Position numbers and translations under genes: made by a program | The notes under the pieces: generated by a model | What the model was told of the DNA's origin: nothing | The model's database searches: none | The model's input: the letters and a program-made list of their open reading frames with translations, nothing else | Part shown: positions 25,358 to 34,333 of the stretch, one piece after another | Position numbering within the stretch: the stretch's first letter is position 1 | Layout: every line of letters begins with the position of its first letter | Origin: Bradyrhizobium sp. AZCC 2176 | GTDB lineage: Bacteria > Pseudomonadota > Alphaproteobacteria > Rhizobiales > Xanthobacteraceae | Assembly (NCBI RefSeq): GCF_036924645.1 | Contig: NZ_JAZHRX010000001.1 | Location: 4,553,501-4,617,500 of the forward strand | Direction of reading: 5' to 3' | DNA length: 64,000 nucleotides

Positions 25358-27010
25358 ATGGCGACGCATTCGATACCGATCGGAGCAATCCGGGAAGGAG
25401 CGCGGGAGTCATGGGTGCCGATGATCGCAATCGCGCTCGGCCAGATGATCATGTCGTTCAACGTCGCCTCGCTGCCGGTCGCGCTCGGCGGGATGGTGAA
25501 GAGTTTTGGCGTGCCGCCGACGACGATCGCGACCGGGATCGTGGCGTATTCGATGCTGGTGGCCGGCTTCGTCATGCTCGGCGCCAAGCTCGCGCAACGG
25601 TTCGGCGCGTTGCAGGTCTTTCGCTTCGCGGTGATCCTGTTCTGCGCATCGCAGATATTGATGACCTTCAGCCCGACGGCAACCTTGATGATCACGGCAC
25701 AGGCGCTTTGCGGCGCGGCGGGCGCGGTCATCGTGCCATCGCTGGTGGCGCTGATCGCCGAGAACTATACGGGGCGGCAACAGGCAACGGCCGTCGGCGC
25801 GCTCGGCTCGGCGCGGGCGGCCGCCGGCGTGCTGGCCTTCATCATCGGCGGCGTGCTGGGCACCTATATCGGCTGGCGCCCGGCGTTCGGAATCCTGGTC
25901 GCGGTTTCCGCCATCGTCTTCCTGTTGAGCTTCCGTCTCAAGCGCGACTACGGCCGCCCCGACGTGCATATCGATGTCGTTGGTGTGGTCCTGGCCGCCT
26001 CAGCAATCGTTCTCATCAGTTTCGGCTTCAATAATCTGAACGGCTGGGGCCTCGCGCTGGCGACCGCCAATGCGCCGTTCGACCTGCTCGGTCTTTCGCC
26101 GGCGCCGGTCATGATCATTCTCGGCGTCGTGCTCGGGCAGGCGTTTCTGATGTGGACGCACCAGCGGCAGGCGGCGGGAAAGACGCCGCTGTTGGCGCTC
26201 GAGGTGATCGACTCGCCGGAGGAACGCTGCGCAGTCTACGCGTTGTTTGCCGTGGTCGCGCTGGAGGCGGCGCTGAATTTCTCGGTGCCGCTGTATATCC
26301 AGATCGTCCAGGGCCGTTCGCCGCTGGCGACCGCGATTGCGATGATGCCGTTCAATCTGACGGTGTTCTTCGCGGCGATGCTGATCGTCAACGTCTACGA
26401 CAGGCTAACGCCGCGGCAGATCGGCCGCTACGGCTTCATGCTGTGCACGATCGGCCTGGTGTGGCTTGCCTTTGTCGTGCGCAACGACTGGAGCGAGGTT
26501 CCCGTGATTCTCGGCCTGGTTCTGTTCGGCATCGGCCAGGGTTCGCTGGTGACGTTGCTGTTCAACGTGCTGGTCACGGCCTCGCCCAAGGAACTGGCGG
26601 GCGACGTCGGATCGCTGCGGGGCACCACGCAAAATCTCGCCGCCGCGGTCGGAACGGCGCTGGCGGGCGCGCTTCTCGTCGGCCTGCTGAGCACGATCGC
26701 GCTGACCAGCATCGCGGCGAACCCCGCGCTGCCGAAGGAAGTCCAGGGCCAGGTCGATCTCGACAACATCACCTTCGTCACCAACGACCGGCTGCGCAGC
26801 GTGATGGAAGGCACGACCGCCTCGCCGCAGCAGGTCGAGGAAGCGGTGCGCGTGAACACGGAAGCGCGGCTGCGCGCGCTGAAGATCGGACTGCTGATCA
26901 TGGCGGGCCTTGCGCTGCTGGCGATCATTCCGGCAGGCCGGCTTCCGAACTATCTCCCGGGCGAAATTCCGAGCGATGCGCCGACGGGTAACCGGGTGAG
27001 ATCGAACTGA
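25358..27010 (+). CDS. MFS transporter, DHA2 (14-helix) type
   Basis: A membrane protein of 550 residues. N-terminal MIAIALGQMIMSFNVASLPV is the first helix; LCGAAGAVIVPSLVALIAEN and RAAAGVLAFIIGGVLGTYIG give the family motif C region. A long extracytoplasmic loop with VDLDNITFVTNDRL lies before the last helix. The size and a second set of helices suggest the 14-helix drug/proton antiporter branch. ATG at 25358 follows GGGAGGA at four bases; 19 upstream in-frame codons are therefore excluded. It may form a unit with glsA, but substrate is unknown. Confidence 0.88.
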   Translation: MATHSIPIGAIREGARESWVPMIAIALGQMIMSFNVASLPVALGGMVKSFGVPPTTIATGIVAYSMLVAGFVMLGAKLAQRFGALQVFRFAVILFCASQILMTFSPTATLMITAQALCGAAGAVIVPSLVALIAENYTGRQQATAVGALGSARAAAGVLAFIIGGVLGTYIGWRPAFGILVAVSAIVFLLSFRLKRDYGRPDVHIDVVGVVLAASAIVLISFGFNNLNGWGLALATANAPFDLLGLSPAPVMIILGVVLGQAFLMWTHQRQAAGKTPLLALEVIDSPEERCAVYALFAVVALEAALNFSVPLYIQIVQGRSPLATAIAMMPFNLTVFFAAMLIVNVYDRLTPRQIGRYGFMLCTIGLVWLAFVVRNDWSEVPVILGLVLFGIGQGSLVTLLFNVLVTASPKELAGDVGSLRGTTQNLAAAVGTALAGALLVGLLSTIALTSIAANPALPKEVQGQVDLDNITFVTNDRLRSVMEGTTASPQQVEEAVRVNTEARLRALKIGLLIMAGLALLAIIPAGRLPNYLPGEIPSDAPTGNRVRSN

Positions 27011-27059
27011 CTGAATACGAAGAGGCGAGGAGAGGGACATCCCGGCAAGGAGAACAACA

Positions 27060-27341
27060 ATGGATGCAATCGATCGACGCAGTGCGCTGCGGAGCCTTCT
27101 TTGCGGCGTTGTCGCCGCAGGATTGGGCGCGGGCTTGGTGGCAAATCCGGTCGAAGCGACGCCACTCGCGATGCAGAAGGATCCCGGAAAGAAGTCGGGT
27201 GATTTCAAGGAAGAAGCGCAGGCCGTGGTGACGCGGCCGCGACCTCGGCCCCGCCCTCATCATCGGCACTGGCGCCATCGACGTCGCCCGCGTCGGGTCT
27301 GCTGGTGGCACCGGGGCCGTCGCGTATGCCGCTGGCGGTAA
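27060..27341 (+). CDS. Small exported protamine-like basic protein
   Basis: A protein of 93 residues. The N-terminus has DRRSALRSLLCGVVAAGLGA, a twin-arginine-like export signal. After a short neutral stretch (TPLAMQKDPGKKSGDFKEEA) the C-terminal third is extremely rich in Arg, His and Trp (RPRPRPRPHHRHWRHRRRPR, then CWWHRGRRVCRWR), which looks like a protamine by composition only. CAAGGAG precedes the ATG. It lies 49 bases after the MFS gene and 49 before the hdeD-like gene. Function unknown; binding to polyanions in the envelope is a guess. Confidence 0.7.
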   Translation: MDAIDRRSALRSLLCGVVAAGLGAGLVANPVEATPLAMQKDPGKKSGDFKEEAQAVVTRPRPRPRPHHRHWRHRRRPRRVCWWHRGRRVCRWR

Positions 27342-27390
27342 GCATTCGAGTGCAATGAGGCAGGGGCGATCCGAAATCTAGGAGGATTCC

Positions 27391-27963
27391 ATGGCCACAA
27401 TGGACAATAGCTCGCCGGTCGGCGCGACCGACCTGCCTGCACCGCCGCTCTGGATTTGTGTTCTGCTCGGGCTCGCGATGGTCGGGGCTGGAATTCTGGT
27501 TCTCGGCGACATCATGCTTGTCACCGTTATCAGCACCATCTTCATCGGCTGGATCTCCATCATCGCCGGTGCCTTCGAGATCGTCCACGCCTTCTGGACC
27601 AAAGGATGGGGAGGGTTCGTCTGGCAGGTGCTGCTCGGCATCCTCTACGTTGCATTCGGCATCGTGCTGGTGGGCCAGCCGGTCGCCAGCGCGCTGATCC
27701 TCACCTATGTCCTCGGCCTGGTGCTGCTGATTTCCGGTTTCGTTCGCATCCTGCTCGGCATCAGCCACTGGCGAGAAGCGGGCTGGATCATGCTGTTATC
27801 CGGCGTATTCGGCGTTCTGGCCGGCCTCGTGATCCTGACGGGATTCCCGATGACGGGATTGTGGGTCCTTGGATTCCTGCTCGGCGTCGACCTGATATCC
27901 CACGGGATCGGGTGGCTGGCTTACGCGTGGCTGCCGACGGCCAGGACAGCGAGCAGCACGTAG
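27391..27963 (+). CDS. HdeD family acid-resistance membrane protein (DUF308)
   Basis: A membrane protein of 190 residues with six hydrophobic helices. Family marks are a repeated pattern of helix pairs: WICVLLGLAMVGAGILVLGD, STIFIGWISIIAGAFEIVHA, FWTKGWGGFVWQVLLGILYV, LGLVLLISGFVRILLG and LWVLGFLLGVDLISHGIGWL. HdeD-like proteins act in the inner membrane in stress and acid tolerance. AGGAGG lies seven bases before the ATG. Lies downstream of the protamine-like gene, same strand. Confidence 0.92.
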   Translation: MATMDNSSPVGATDLPAPPLWICVLLGLAMVGAGILVLGDIMLVTVISTIFIGWISIIAGAFEIVHAFWTKGWGGFVWQVLLGILYVAFGIVLVGQPVASALILTYVLGLVLLISGFVRILLGISHWREAGWIMLLSGVFGVLAGLVILTGFPMTGLWVLGFLLGVDLISHGIGWLAYAWLPTARTASST

Positions 27964-28088
27964 CAGATTTCGGATTCCGGAAGGGTTGGCAGGACTGGCG
28001 AACCCAATGCGATTTGTCGAGGAACGAACCGCCACATTGCGGTGGATGTTTGCACTTCGTGCCGTGCGTACGCGGAGGGGAGGTTTAT

Positions 28089-29489
28089 ATGCCCTCAACA
28101 GAATGGTCCGGCGTCGTTAAAGTCCTGACAATCGTTGCGGCCTTGAGCCTCCCGGCTTTGCTGCCTCCGCTCCCTGCGCAGGCCCAGCAAGGCGCGGCTG
28201 TCCTGTTTCAAAACGTACGCATCTTCGACGGAAGGAGCGGCACGCTTTCAGCGTCGTCCAATGTCCTGGTCCGGGGCAACAAGATCGAGAAAATCTCGCC
28301 CGCCGCGATCACGGCGGACGCCGCGCAAACGGCCGTCATCGACGGCGGAGGGCGCGTGCTGATGCCCGGCCTGATCGACGCGCACTGGCATGCGATGTTG
28401 ATCCGCCCAACGCCGGCGGCCGCCATCGCGGGCGACGTTGGCTACAACAATCTTCTTGCGGCTGCGGAAGCGACGGACACGCTCATGCGAGGCTTCACCA
28501 CTGTTCGCGACGTGGGCGGGCCTGTCTTTGGGCTCAAGCAAGCCATTGATGATGGCCTCGTCCCCGGTCCTCGCATCTACCCGTCCGGCGCCATGATCAC
28601 GGTCACCAGCGGCCATGGCGACTTCCGGCAGCGCTCCGAACTGCCGAGAACGATCGGCGGCATGCTCAGCCGCATGGAGCAGATCGGCGGCAGTATGGTC
28701 GCGGATAGTCCCGACGAGGTGCGCGTGCGCGTGCGCGAGCAACTCATGCAGGGGGCGTCCCAGATCAAGTTGACGGCGGGCGGCGGGGTGTCATCGCCCT
28801 TCAGTCCGATCGACGCCGTCACCTTCACCGAGCCCGAATTGCGAGCTGCGGTCGAAGCGGCTGAGAATTGGGGCACATACGTTGTCGCGCATGCCTTTAC
28901 GCCGGCTGCGATCCAGCGGTCTATTGCCGCTGGCGTGAAGTGTATCGAGCACGGGTTCCTCATGGACGACCCGACCGCCAAGCTGATTGCCGAGAAGGGC
29001 GTTTGGCTGAGCTTGCAGCCGCTCCCCGAAGAGTTGAGGCAAGGCTTTCCCGAGGGCTCAGTCGAGCGAGCCAAGGCCGAGGAGGTCTGGCCGGGCATAG
29101 GCAAGACATACGAGTTTGCGAAGAAGTACAAGCTCAAGACGGCGTGGGGCACCGATGTTCTGTTCTCCCCCGCGCTGGCCCAGCGCCAGGGGGCAATTCT
29201 GGCCTCGCTTGTCCGGTGGTACACCCCCGCCGAAGCACTCGCCATAGCGACGGGGACGAACGGCGAATTGCTGGCACTATCCGGTAAGCGCAACCCCTAT
29301 CCGGGAAAGCTCGGCGTGGTGGAGGAAGGGGCGCTGGCTGACCTGCTGCTGGTTGACGGCAATCCAATCGACAACATTAAACTGATAGAGGATCCAGCCA
29401 GGAATTTCCTCGTTATCATGAAGGACGGAAAGATTCACAAGAACCTCGTCGGCGGTGACAAGGCGAAACCAGATCGGGCGGCTCGGTGA
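28089..29489 (+). CDS. Exported amidohydrolase (imidazolonepropionase/prolidase-like branch)
   Basis: A metal-dependent hydrolase of 466 residues with a signal peptide (VVAALSLPALLPPLPAQA-type hydrophobic core ending AQA|QQG). Metal ligands: HxH in IDAHWHAM (His99, His101), lysine in SQIKLTAGGGV, histidines in VVAHAFTPAA and KCIEHGFLMD, and aspartate in AWGTDVLFSP. The order and the LPGLID / VRDVGG / EALAIATGTNGELL elements match the secreted amidohydrolase group that cleaves Xaa-Pro or arylamide bonds. ATG at 28089 has GGAGGGGAGG upstream; the longer open frame overlaps hdeD and is not coding. It converges on the lipid kinase gene with three bases between. Confidence 0.9.
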   Translation: MPSTEWSGVVKVLTIVAALSLPALLPPLPAQAQQGAAVLFQNVRIFDGRSGTLSASSNVLVRGNKIEKISPAAITADAAQTAVIDGGGRVLMPGLIDAHWHAMLIRPTPAAAIAGDVGYNNLLAAAEATDTLMRGFTTVRDVGGPVFGLKQAIDDGLVPGPRIYPSGAMITVTSGHGDFRQRSELPRTIGGMLSRMEQIGGSMVADSPDEVRVRVREQLMQGASQIKLTAGGGVSSPFSPIDAVTFTEPELRAAVEAAENWGTYVVAHAFTPAAIQRSIAAGVKCIEHGFLMDDPTAKLIAEKGVWLSLQPLPEELRQGFPEGSVERAKAEEVWPGIGKTYEFAKKYKLKTAWGTDVLFSPALAQRQGAILASLVRWYTPAEALAIATGTNGELLALSGKRNPYPGKLGVVEEGALADLLLVDGNPIDNIKLIEDPARNFLVIMKDGKIHKNLVGGDKAKPDRAAR

Positions 29490-29492
29490 GCG

Positions 29493-30467
29493 CTACGTCG
29501 AGGACGAAGCGAGTTTGGGCTGGGTTCGATTGAGTGCCGCCACCTTCAGATGGAATGGCAGCATCGTGACCGACATCGGCAATTGCCCGATGCTTTCGCC
29601 GTCGACGTCGGCGCGGACCATGCGGTCGCTATCGATGGTGACCCGCGTCGCGTGACGCCGCGAGACTTTTGGATGCGCGAGATAACTGCCGTCGCCGAGG
29701 TTGGGAACGATCTTGGTCAGGCTTTCCCAGCGGCCCATCTCGCCGACCATGATCAGGTCGAGCTTGCGGTCACCGGGATCGGCGCCCGGCGCGAGCATCA
29801 GGCCTTCGCCGGCGCCGTCGAAACTGCACAGCATCAGCGACCACATCGGCAGGTTCTGTTCGGCCTCGTCGTCGATCCTGATACGGTAAGGGCGCGGACT
29901 GTAGGTCAGCGACGTGAACGCCGTCATCAGGACGTAGCTGATCGGGCCGAGCCGCTTCAGGAGCGGCACACGTTGAGCGCGCCAGGAAATCGTGGCGGCG
30001 GCGCCGACGATGGCGAGCACGAAGCCGTAGCGCGTCACCTGGTTGCCCGCATAGCCCTTGGCGTCGGCGCGGAATACATCGATGTCGCGGGTGTGGCCCA
30101 TGGCGACGGCCTTGCTTGCCTCGCCGAGCGAGAGTTGGCCGAAGGAGCGGGAGAGTTCGTTCGACGTGCCGCCCGGCAGTTGCGCCAGCACGAGGTCTGG
30201 CGCGATCGGCCGGTCGTCCGAAATCACGCCATTCATCATCTCACTGAAGGTACCGTCGCCGCCAACGGCGATCAGGCGCTGGCAACCGGCATCGACGGCT
30301 TCCCGCGCCAGCTTCGTCGCGTGATTGGGCGCGCGGGTCATCGCAATGTCGTCGTCATCGATCGGGCCGAGATGCTTTTCGAGTTCGGCGCGAATCTGCA
30401 GCCAGCGCATGCCGCAGCGGCCCTTGTTCGCCATCGGATTGACGATGATCCTGGTTTTCACGGTCAT
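29493..30467 (-). CDS. Diacylglycerol kinase-family lipid kinase
   Basis: A protein of 324 residues with a DAGK catalytic domain: RIIVNPMANKGR at the N-terminus, nucleotide loop AVGGDGTFSEMMNG (GGDGT at residues 69-73), then PGGTSNELSRS. The second beta-sandwich domain holds CSFDGAGEGLMLAPGA and KLDLIMVGEMG. Such enzymes phosphorylate diacylglycerol, sphingoid bases or related lipids at the inner membrane. GGCGGAG precedes the ATG. Acceptor lipid is not predictable. Confidence 0.9.
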   Translation of the reverse strand: MTVKTRIIVNPMANKGRCGMRWLQIRAELEKHLGPIDDDDIAMTRAPNHATKLAREAVDAGCQRLIAVGGDGTFSEMMNGVISDDRPIAPDLVLAQLPGGTSNELSRSFGQLSLGEASKAVAMGHTRDIDVFRADAKGYAGNQVTRYGFVLAIVGAAATISWRAQRVPLLKRLGPISYVLMTAFTSLTYSPRPYRIRIDDEAEQNLPMWSLMLCSFDGAGEGLMLAPGADPGDRKLDLIMVGEMGRWESLTKIVPNLGDGSYLAHPKVSRRHATRVTIDSDRMVRADVDGESIGQLPMSVTMLPFHLKVAALNRTQPKLASSST

Positions 30468-30604
30468 CTCCGCCAGAAGACAATCGCGCCAGCTTGACGT
30501 CGGCGCAGCAGCGAATCAACCGGAAAGCGAACTATTCGCAGGTGCAATAAATGCTCCGGGCGCGTTATGGAAGCCGGAGAGCTTCGAGCGGCGGCGCAGA
30601 GCTT

Positions 30605-31948
30605 TTACGAAAAGAACGCGATCTTCTCGACCTGGCTCATGCGCCGGATCGGCGCCAGCGGGTCGTTGGCCGCCGTGACCGGCTTTCGCAGCATGCCGCT
30701 CGCGATGAGGGTCGAGCCGAGCGACACTTCCACCGCCGGCATGGGCGCAGGTGGCACAGGCGCAGCGGCGGGCGGCGGGGGCGGTTGAATCACCTGTTGA
30801 ACCGGCGGCGGCGATGGCGCGGCGACCGGTTCGGGTGCCTTTGCGACGATCGCGGGGGCGATCGGTGCAGGCTCCGCCAAGCGGGCCTGCTCGGCTGCCG
30901 CTTCGGCGATCTCGTCGTCGTTGATCGGATCCGGCGCACCCATCTCCATCGCGATCATGTCGAGGACCGCCTCGTCCTGAGCGTCGGCGTCTTGGAAGTC
31001 GGTGTCTTGGAAGTCGGTGTCTTGGAAGTCGGTGTCTTGAGAGCCGGCGTGTTGGGCGTCGGCGTTCTGAACAGCCGCTTGGGCGGCAGCTTCCTGGAGG
31101 ACGATTTCCTGGACTTCCTGGGCAGCGGCGACCTCGGTGGCCGGCGGCGTTTCCGCCTGCGTCAGCACGGCTTCCGCCGCAGCGGCCTCGGTGGGCCTGG
31201 CCAGCGAAGCGGATGGTGCCTCGGCAGCTTCCTCTGTCAAAACTGTTTTGGCTGCCGCCGCCGGGGATATTTCCGGCGCGGCCGGGAAGGGCGCCGTTGC
31301 CTCGGTCTCGGCAACCAGCGAGGAGCGGTCGTCGTCGCCGAATTCTACAAGCCGGCCCTGCAGGGCGGCAAAGGCCGCACGCAGCGCAGCTCTCGCCTCC
31401 TCGGAGGAGAACTGGTCGGTGCCCTTTTCGATGACGGTGACCTGCGAATCGATCAGGTCGCAGATCCGCCCGTCATTGCCGATTTCCCGCAACCGCCAGG
31501 CGATTTCCCGCAGCACCCGCGCGCCCTTTCGGACCGGCGCCAGCCGCTGCTCCAGCGCGAGGCTGTCGAGCGCCTCTACCGCCGATTCCTCGGCCGCCTC
31601 GACCGAACTGCGGATGGCGGCGAGCGCCTCGGTCAGGCGTTCTTGCGCCGCCGCCGCCGCGGCGACGGCCTCCGCGGCCTGCTGCGCCGAAAGGCCTTCC
31701 TCCCGGTGCAGGCTTTCTTGCCGCTGAAGGTCTTCTTCCCGCTGGGCCGCGAGGCTTTGCTCGATCCGCGCCACCGCGTCCAGCACCATGCGGGTGTCGG
31801 CATTGCGGTTGCGCTTGGCGTATTCGGTCAGGAACCAGCGGCCCCGCGAAGTCTCCATGAAGGCTTCGGCGATTGCCGCATAATCCTCCTCGCTCGGCAG
31901 CGTGGCGCGTGCTGAGATCGGCGAAAGGGCGAATGCTTCGTCGGCCAT
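30605..31948 (-). CDS. Ala/Glu-rich helical protein with DTDFQ tandem repeat, unknown function
   Basis: A protein of 447 residues without a recognised domain. Residues about 1-230 are charged, Ala-rich and helical (SEEDYAAIAEAFMETSRGRW; RNADTRMVLDAVARIEQSL; LREIAWRLREIGNDGRICDL), suggesting a coiled or bundled N-terminal domain. The rest is acidic and low complexity, with DTDFQ repeated three times, a Pro-rich run (VQQVIQPPPPPAAAPVPPAP) and a conserved-looking C-terminus (LASGMLRKP, then DPLAPIRRMSQVEKIAFFS). No signal peptide is visible. ATG at 31948 is chosen; upstream codons overlap the divergent promoter of the MFS gene. It is probably a lineage-specific conserved protein. Confidence 0.75.
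   Translation of the reverse strand: MADEAFALSPISARATLPSEEDYAAIAEAFMETSRGRWFLTEYAKRNRNADTRMVLDAVARIEQSLAAQREEDLQRQESLHREEGLSAQQAAEAVAAAAAAQERLTEALAAIRSSVEAAEESAVEALDSLALEQRLAPVRKGARVLREIAWRLREIGNDGRICDLIDSQVTVIEKGTDQFSSEEARAALRAAFAALQGRLVEFGDDDRSSLVAETEATAPFPAAPEISPAAAAKTVLTEEAAEAPSASLARPTEAAAAEAVLTQAETPPATEVAAAQEVQEIVLQEAAAQAAVQNADAQHAGSQDTDFQDTDFQDTDFQDADAQDEAVLDMIAMEMGAPDPINDDEIAEAAAEQARLAEPAPIAPAIVAKAPEPVAAPSPPPVQQVIQPPPPPAAAPVPPAPMPAVEVSLGSTLIASGMLRKPVTAANDPLAPIRRMSQVEKIAFFS
30991..31040. repeat. 15-bp tandem repeat inside coding sequence
   Basis: TCTTGGAAGTCGGTG occurs three times without change at 30991, 31006 and 31021, then a partial fourth copy. On the coding strand it encodes DTDFQ units in frame, so copy-number change would not shift the frame. 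Confidence 0.9.
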
Positions 31949-32024
31949 GTCAAACTCTTCGCGCAAATCAGCGCGCATTGCGATAACGAAACAACACGAT
32001 ATTGCCCGAATCGCAATTGAATTG

Positions 32025-33224
32025 ATGCAGAGCGAATCACAAATCCCCACAGCTTCTCAAGGTGCATCCAGGCGTTTCGCGACGCGGGTGGCGCTGTTTT
32101 ACGGCACGCTGTTCGGCATGACCGGCACCCACCTGCCGTTTTTCACGGTCTGGTTGAAGGCGGTCGGAATCGATGCGTTTTGGATAGGGCTGATCACGGC
32201 CGTTCCCCCGGTGACGCGGTTTACGGTGCTACCACTGGTGACGGGCCTTGCGGAACGGCGCCAGGCCCTGCGCGGGGCCATCATCGTGACGGCGTTTGCC
32301 ACCGCTTTGGGCTTTTCCATCCTGGGCACCCAGCATCTGCCGGTGCTGGCGTTCCTGATCTACGCCCTGACCTGCTGCCTGTGGACGCCCATGGTGCCGC
32401 TGACGGATGCCTATGCGTTGCGGGGCGTGAAGCGCTATGGCCTCAACTACGGACCATTGCGGCTGTGGGGCTCGGCCGCCTTCGTCCTCGGCGCGCTGGT
32501 CTGTGGGGTGCTGTTCGACCTCATCGCCGCCGGAAACCTGATCTGGATTATTGCTGGCTCGGCCGCGATCGGGGCGCTGGCCAGCCTCGCGCTGCAGCCG
32601 CTGGATGACAGCAGGACCGCTCGCCCGGGCACTGGCGGCGTGGGCGCGCTGCTGCGCGACAGTGGCTTTCTCGCTGTTATCGTGGCGTCGGCGCTGATCC
32701 AGGGCAGCCATGCCGCCTATTACATTTTCGCATCGATTGCCTGGCAACAAGCGGGATATGACGGGCTGACGATCGCAACGCTGTGGGTGCTGGGCGTGAT
32801 TGCCGAGATCGTGCTGTTCGCGCTGTCGCCGCGGTTCACCTTGCAGCCGGCGATGCTGGTGGTGATCGCGGCACTAAGCGCCGCCGCGCGCTGGGTGATT
32901 ACGGCGCAGGACCCGCCGCTGGCTATACTCGCGATCGTCCAGCTCGCGCATGCGCTGAGCTTCGGGCTGACCCAGGTCGGAATCATGGGATTGATGCTGC
33001 ATCACGTGCCCGGCCACGTGATGGCGCGCGCGCAGGGCTATCTGACCGCCTGCGGCGGCATCGTCGCCGGCTTGGCGTCGATTGCGTCAGGCGCGATCTA
33101 CGAGACCTGGGGTCAGGGCATCTATTACGTGATGGCTGTCATGGCAGCCTCGGGAGGGCTGGTGGTCTGGCTGGCGCGGGACCGGCTATCGCATCAGCCC
33201 CACAAGGCGGCTTCCGGCGGATAG
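32025..33224 (+). CDS. MFS transporter (MFS_1-like, HcaT/LacY-like branch)
   Basis: A membrane protein of 399 residues with about 12 helices. The segment ALFYGTLFGMTGTHLPFFTV followed by WLKAVGIDAFWIGLI is typical of the PF12832-type MFS group (phenylpropionate permease-like), which expects a small N-terminal helix and PFxxxWL. RLWGSAAFVLGALVCG is the motif after helix 4. ATG at 32025 is chosen because the hydrophobic part begins soon after; upstream in-frame codons run into the divergent gene. Its last 31 bases overlap the 3' end of the opposite epimerase gene. Substrate unknown. Confidence 0.85.
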   Translation: MQSESQIPTASQGASRRFATRVALFYGTLFGMTGTHLPFFTVWLKAVGIDAFWIGLITAVPPVTRFTVLPLVTGLAERRQALRGAIIVTAFATALGFSILGTQHLPVLAFLIYALTCCLWTPMVPLTDAYALRGVKRYGLNYGPLRLWGSAAFVLGALVCGVLFDLIAAGNLIWIIAGSAAIGALASLALQPLDDSRTARPGTGGVGALLRDSGFLAVIVASALIQGSHAAYYIFASIAWQQAGYDGLTIATLWVLGVIAEIVLFALSPRFTLQPAMLVVIAALSAAARWVITAQDPPLAILAIVQLAHALSFGLTQVGIMGLMLHHVPGHVMARAQGYLTACGGIVAGLASIASGAIYETWGQGIYYVMAVMAASGGLVVWLARDRLSHQPHKAASGG

Positions 33225-34189
33225 ACCAGGCTGCCGTCGTAGCGCAGCCCGCCATCGCGGTCACGCGCCAGCAGCAGCGGACCGTCGAGATCGACGAATC
33301 TGGCCTGCTGCGCCAGCAGCGTGGCCGGTGCCATCGCCAGCGACGTCGCGACCATGCAGCCGATCATGATTTCAAAGCCGAGCGCTTGCGCGGCATCCGC
33401 CATGGCGAGCGCCTCCGTCAGCCCGCCGGTCTTGTCGAGCTTGATGTTGACGGCGTCGTAGCGCGCGCGAAGGCCTTCAAGGGATGCGCGGTCATGCACG
33501 CTTTCGTCGGCGCAGACCGCGACCCTTCGCTTGATGTGCGCCAGCGACTCATCCCGCCCGGCCGGCAGCGGCTGTTCGACCAGCGTCACGCCGGCGTTGG
33601 CGCAGGCGGCCAAATTGTATTCGAGATTGTCCGGCGTCCAGGCTTCGTTGGCATCCACGATCAGTTCGGATTCCGGGGCCGCCTTGCGGACCGCTGATAT
33701 CCGCGCGTCGTCGCCGTCCCCGCCGAGCTTGATCTTCAAGAGCGGCCGGTGCGCGGCCTTCGCAGTTGCTGCCGCCATGGCGTCCGGCGTCGCCAGTGAG
33801 ATCGTGAAAGCGGTGGTGCAAGGGCGAGGGGCCGGCCGGCCGAGCAGGGTCCAGACCCGTTGGCCGGAGCTCTTGGCCTCGAGGTCCAACAGTGCGCAAT
33901 CCAGCGCGTTCCGCGCGGCGCCCGCAGGCATCGCCGCCTGCAGGGTCATTCGGTCCAGTCCCTTCGCGAGCGGTTCCTGCATCGCGTTAAGGGCTTCAAG
34001 TGTTGCTTCCGGGGTCTCGCCGTAACGGGCGTAGGGCACGCATTCGCCGCGGCCGCTCTCACCGTCATGGCTGACGGTGGCGACAACCGTGACGGCTTCG
34101 GTCTTGGCGCCCCGGCTGATGGTGAAAGCGCCTGCAATCGGCCAGCGCTCGATGCTGACGGCAAGCTTTCGAGATAGGCTGGAAGTCAT
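33194..34189 (-). CDS. Dipeptide (L-Ala-D/L-Glu) epimerase, enolase superfamily
   Basis: A protein of 331 residues of the muconate-lactonizing subgroup. Acid/base lysine lies in PLLKIKLGG (KxK), metal ligands in LIVDANEAW, TLVEQPLPAG and AVCADESVHD, and the second lysine in VNIKLDKTGG. The C-terminal FEIMIGCMVATSLAMAPA resembles the YcjG group that epimerises L-Ala-D-Glu from peptidoglycan recycling; N-acylamino-acid racemases are an alternative. ATG at 34189 is chosen over one 48 bases upstream because sequence typical of the capping domain begins just after it. A 31-base convergent overlap with the MFS gene is seen. Confidence 0.9.
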   Translation of the reverse strand: MTSSLSRKLAVSIERWPIAGAFTISRGAKTEAVTVVATVSHDGESGRGECVPYARYGETPEATLEALNAMQEPLAKGLDRMTLQAAMPAGAARNALDCALLDLEAKSSGQRVWTLLGRPAPRPCTTAFTISLATPDAMAAATAKAAHRPLLKIKLGGDGDDARISAVRKAAPESELIVDANEAWTPDNLEYNLAACANAGVTLVEQPLPAGRDESLAHIKRRVAVCADESVHDRASLEGLRARYDAVNIKLDKTGGLTEALAMADAAQALGFEIMIGCMVATSLAMAPATLLAQQARFVDLDGPLLLARDRDGGLRYDGSLVYPPEAALWG

Positions 34190-34333
34190 TTTAAAATCTG
34201 CAATTTTCTGAACCGCAAGCTTGCCCGCTGCTACCAACTATGGCTGGTTAGGGACAGATTCGACAAGGCAATACGGCGTGCGGAACCCAGGCGTTTTGCA
34301 TAGGTCACGTACTGGCCTTAAGGGGTGGGCATC

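Noticed and set aside
27456..28088. Upstream extension of the amidohydrolase frame to 677 codons
   Set aside because: Overlaps the hdeD gene in another frame; signal peptide and ribosome-binding site mark ATG 28089.
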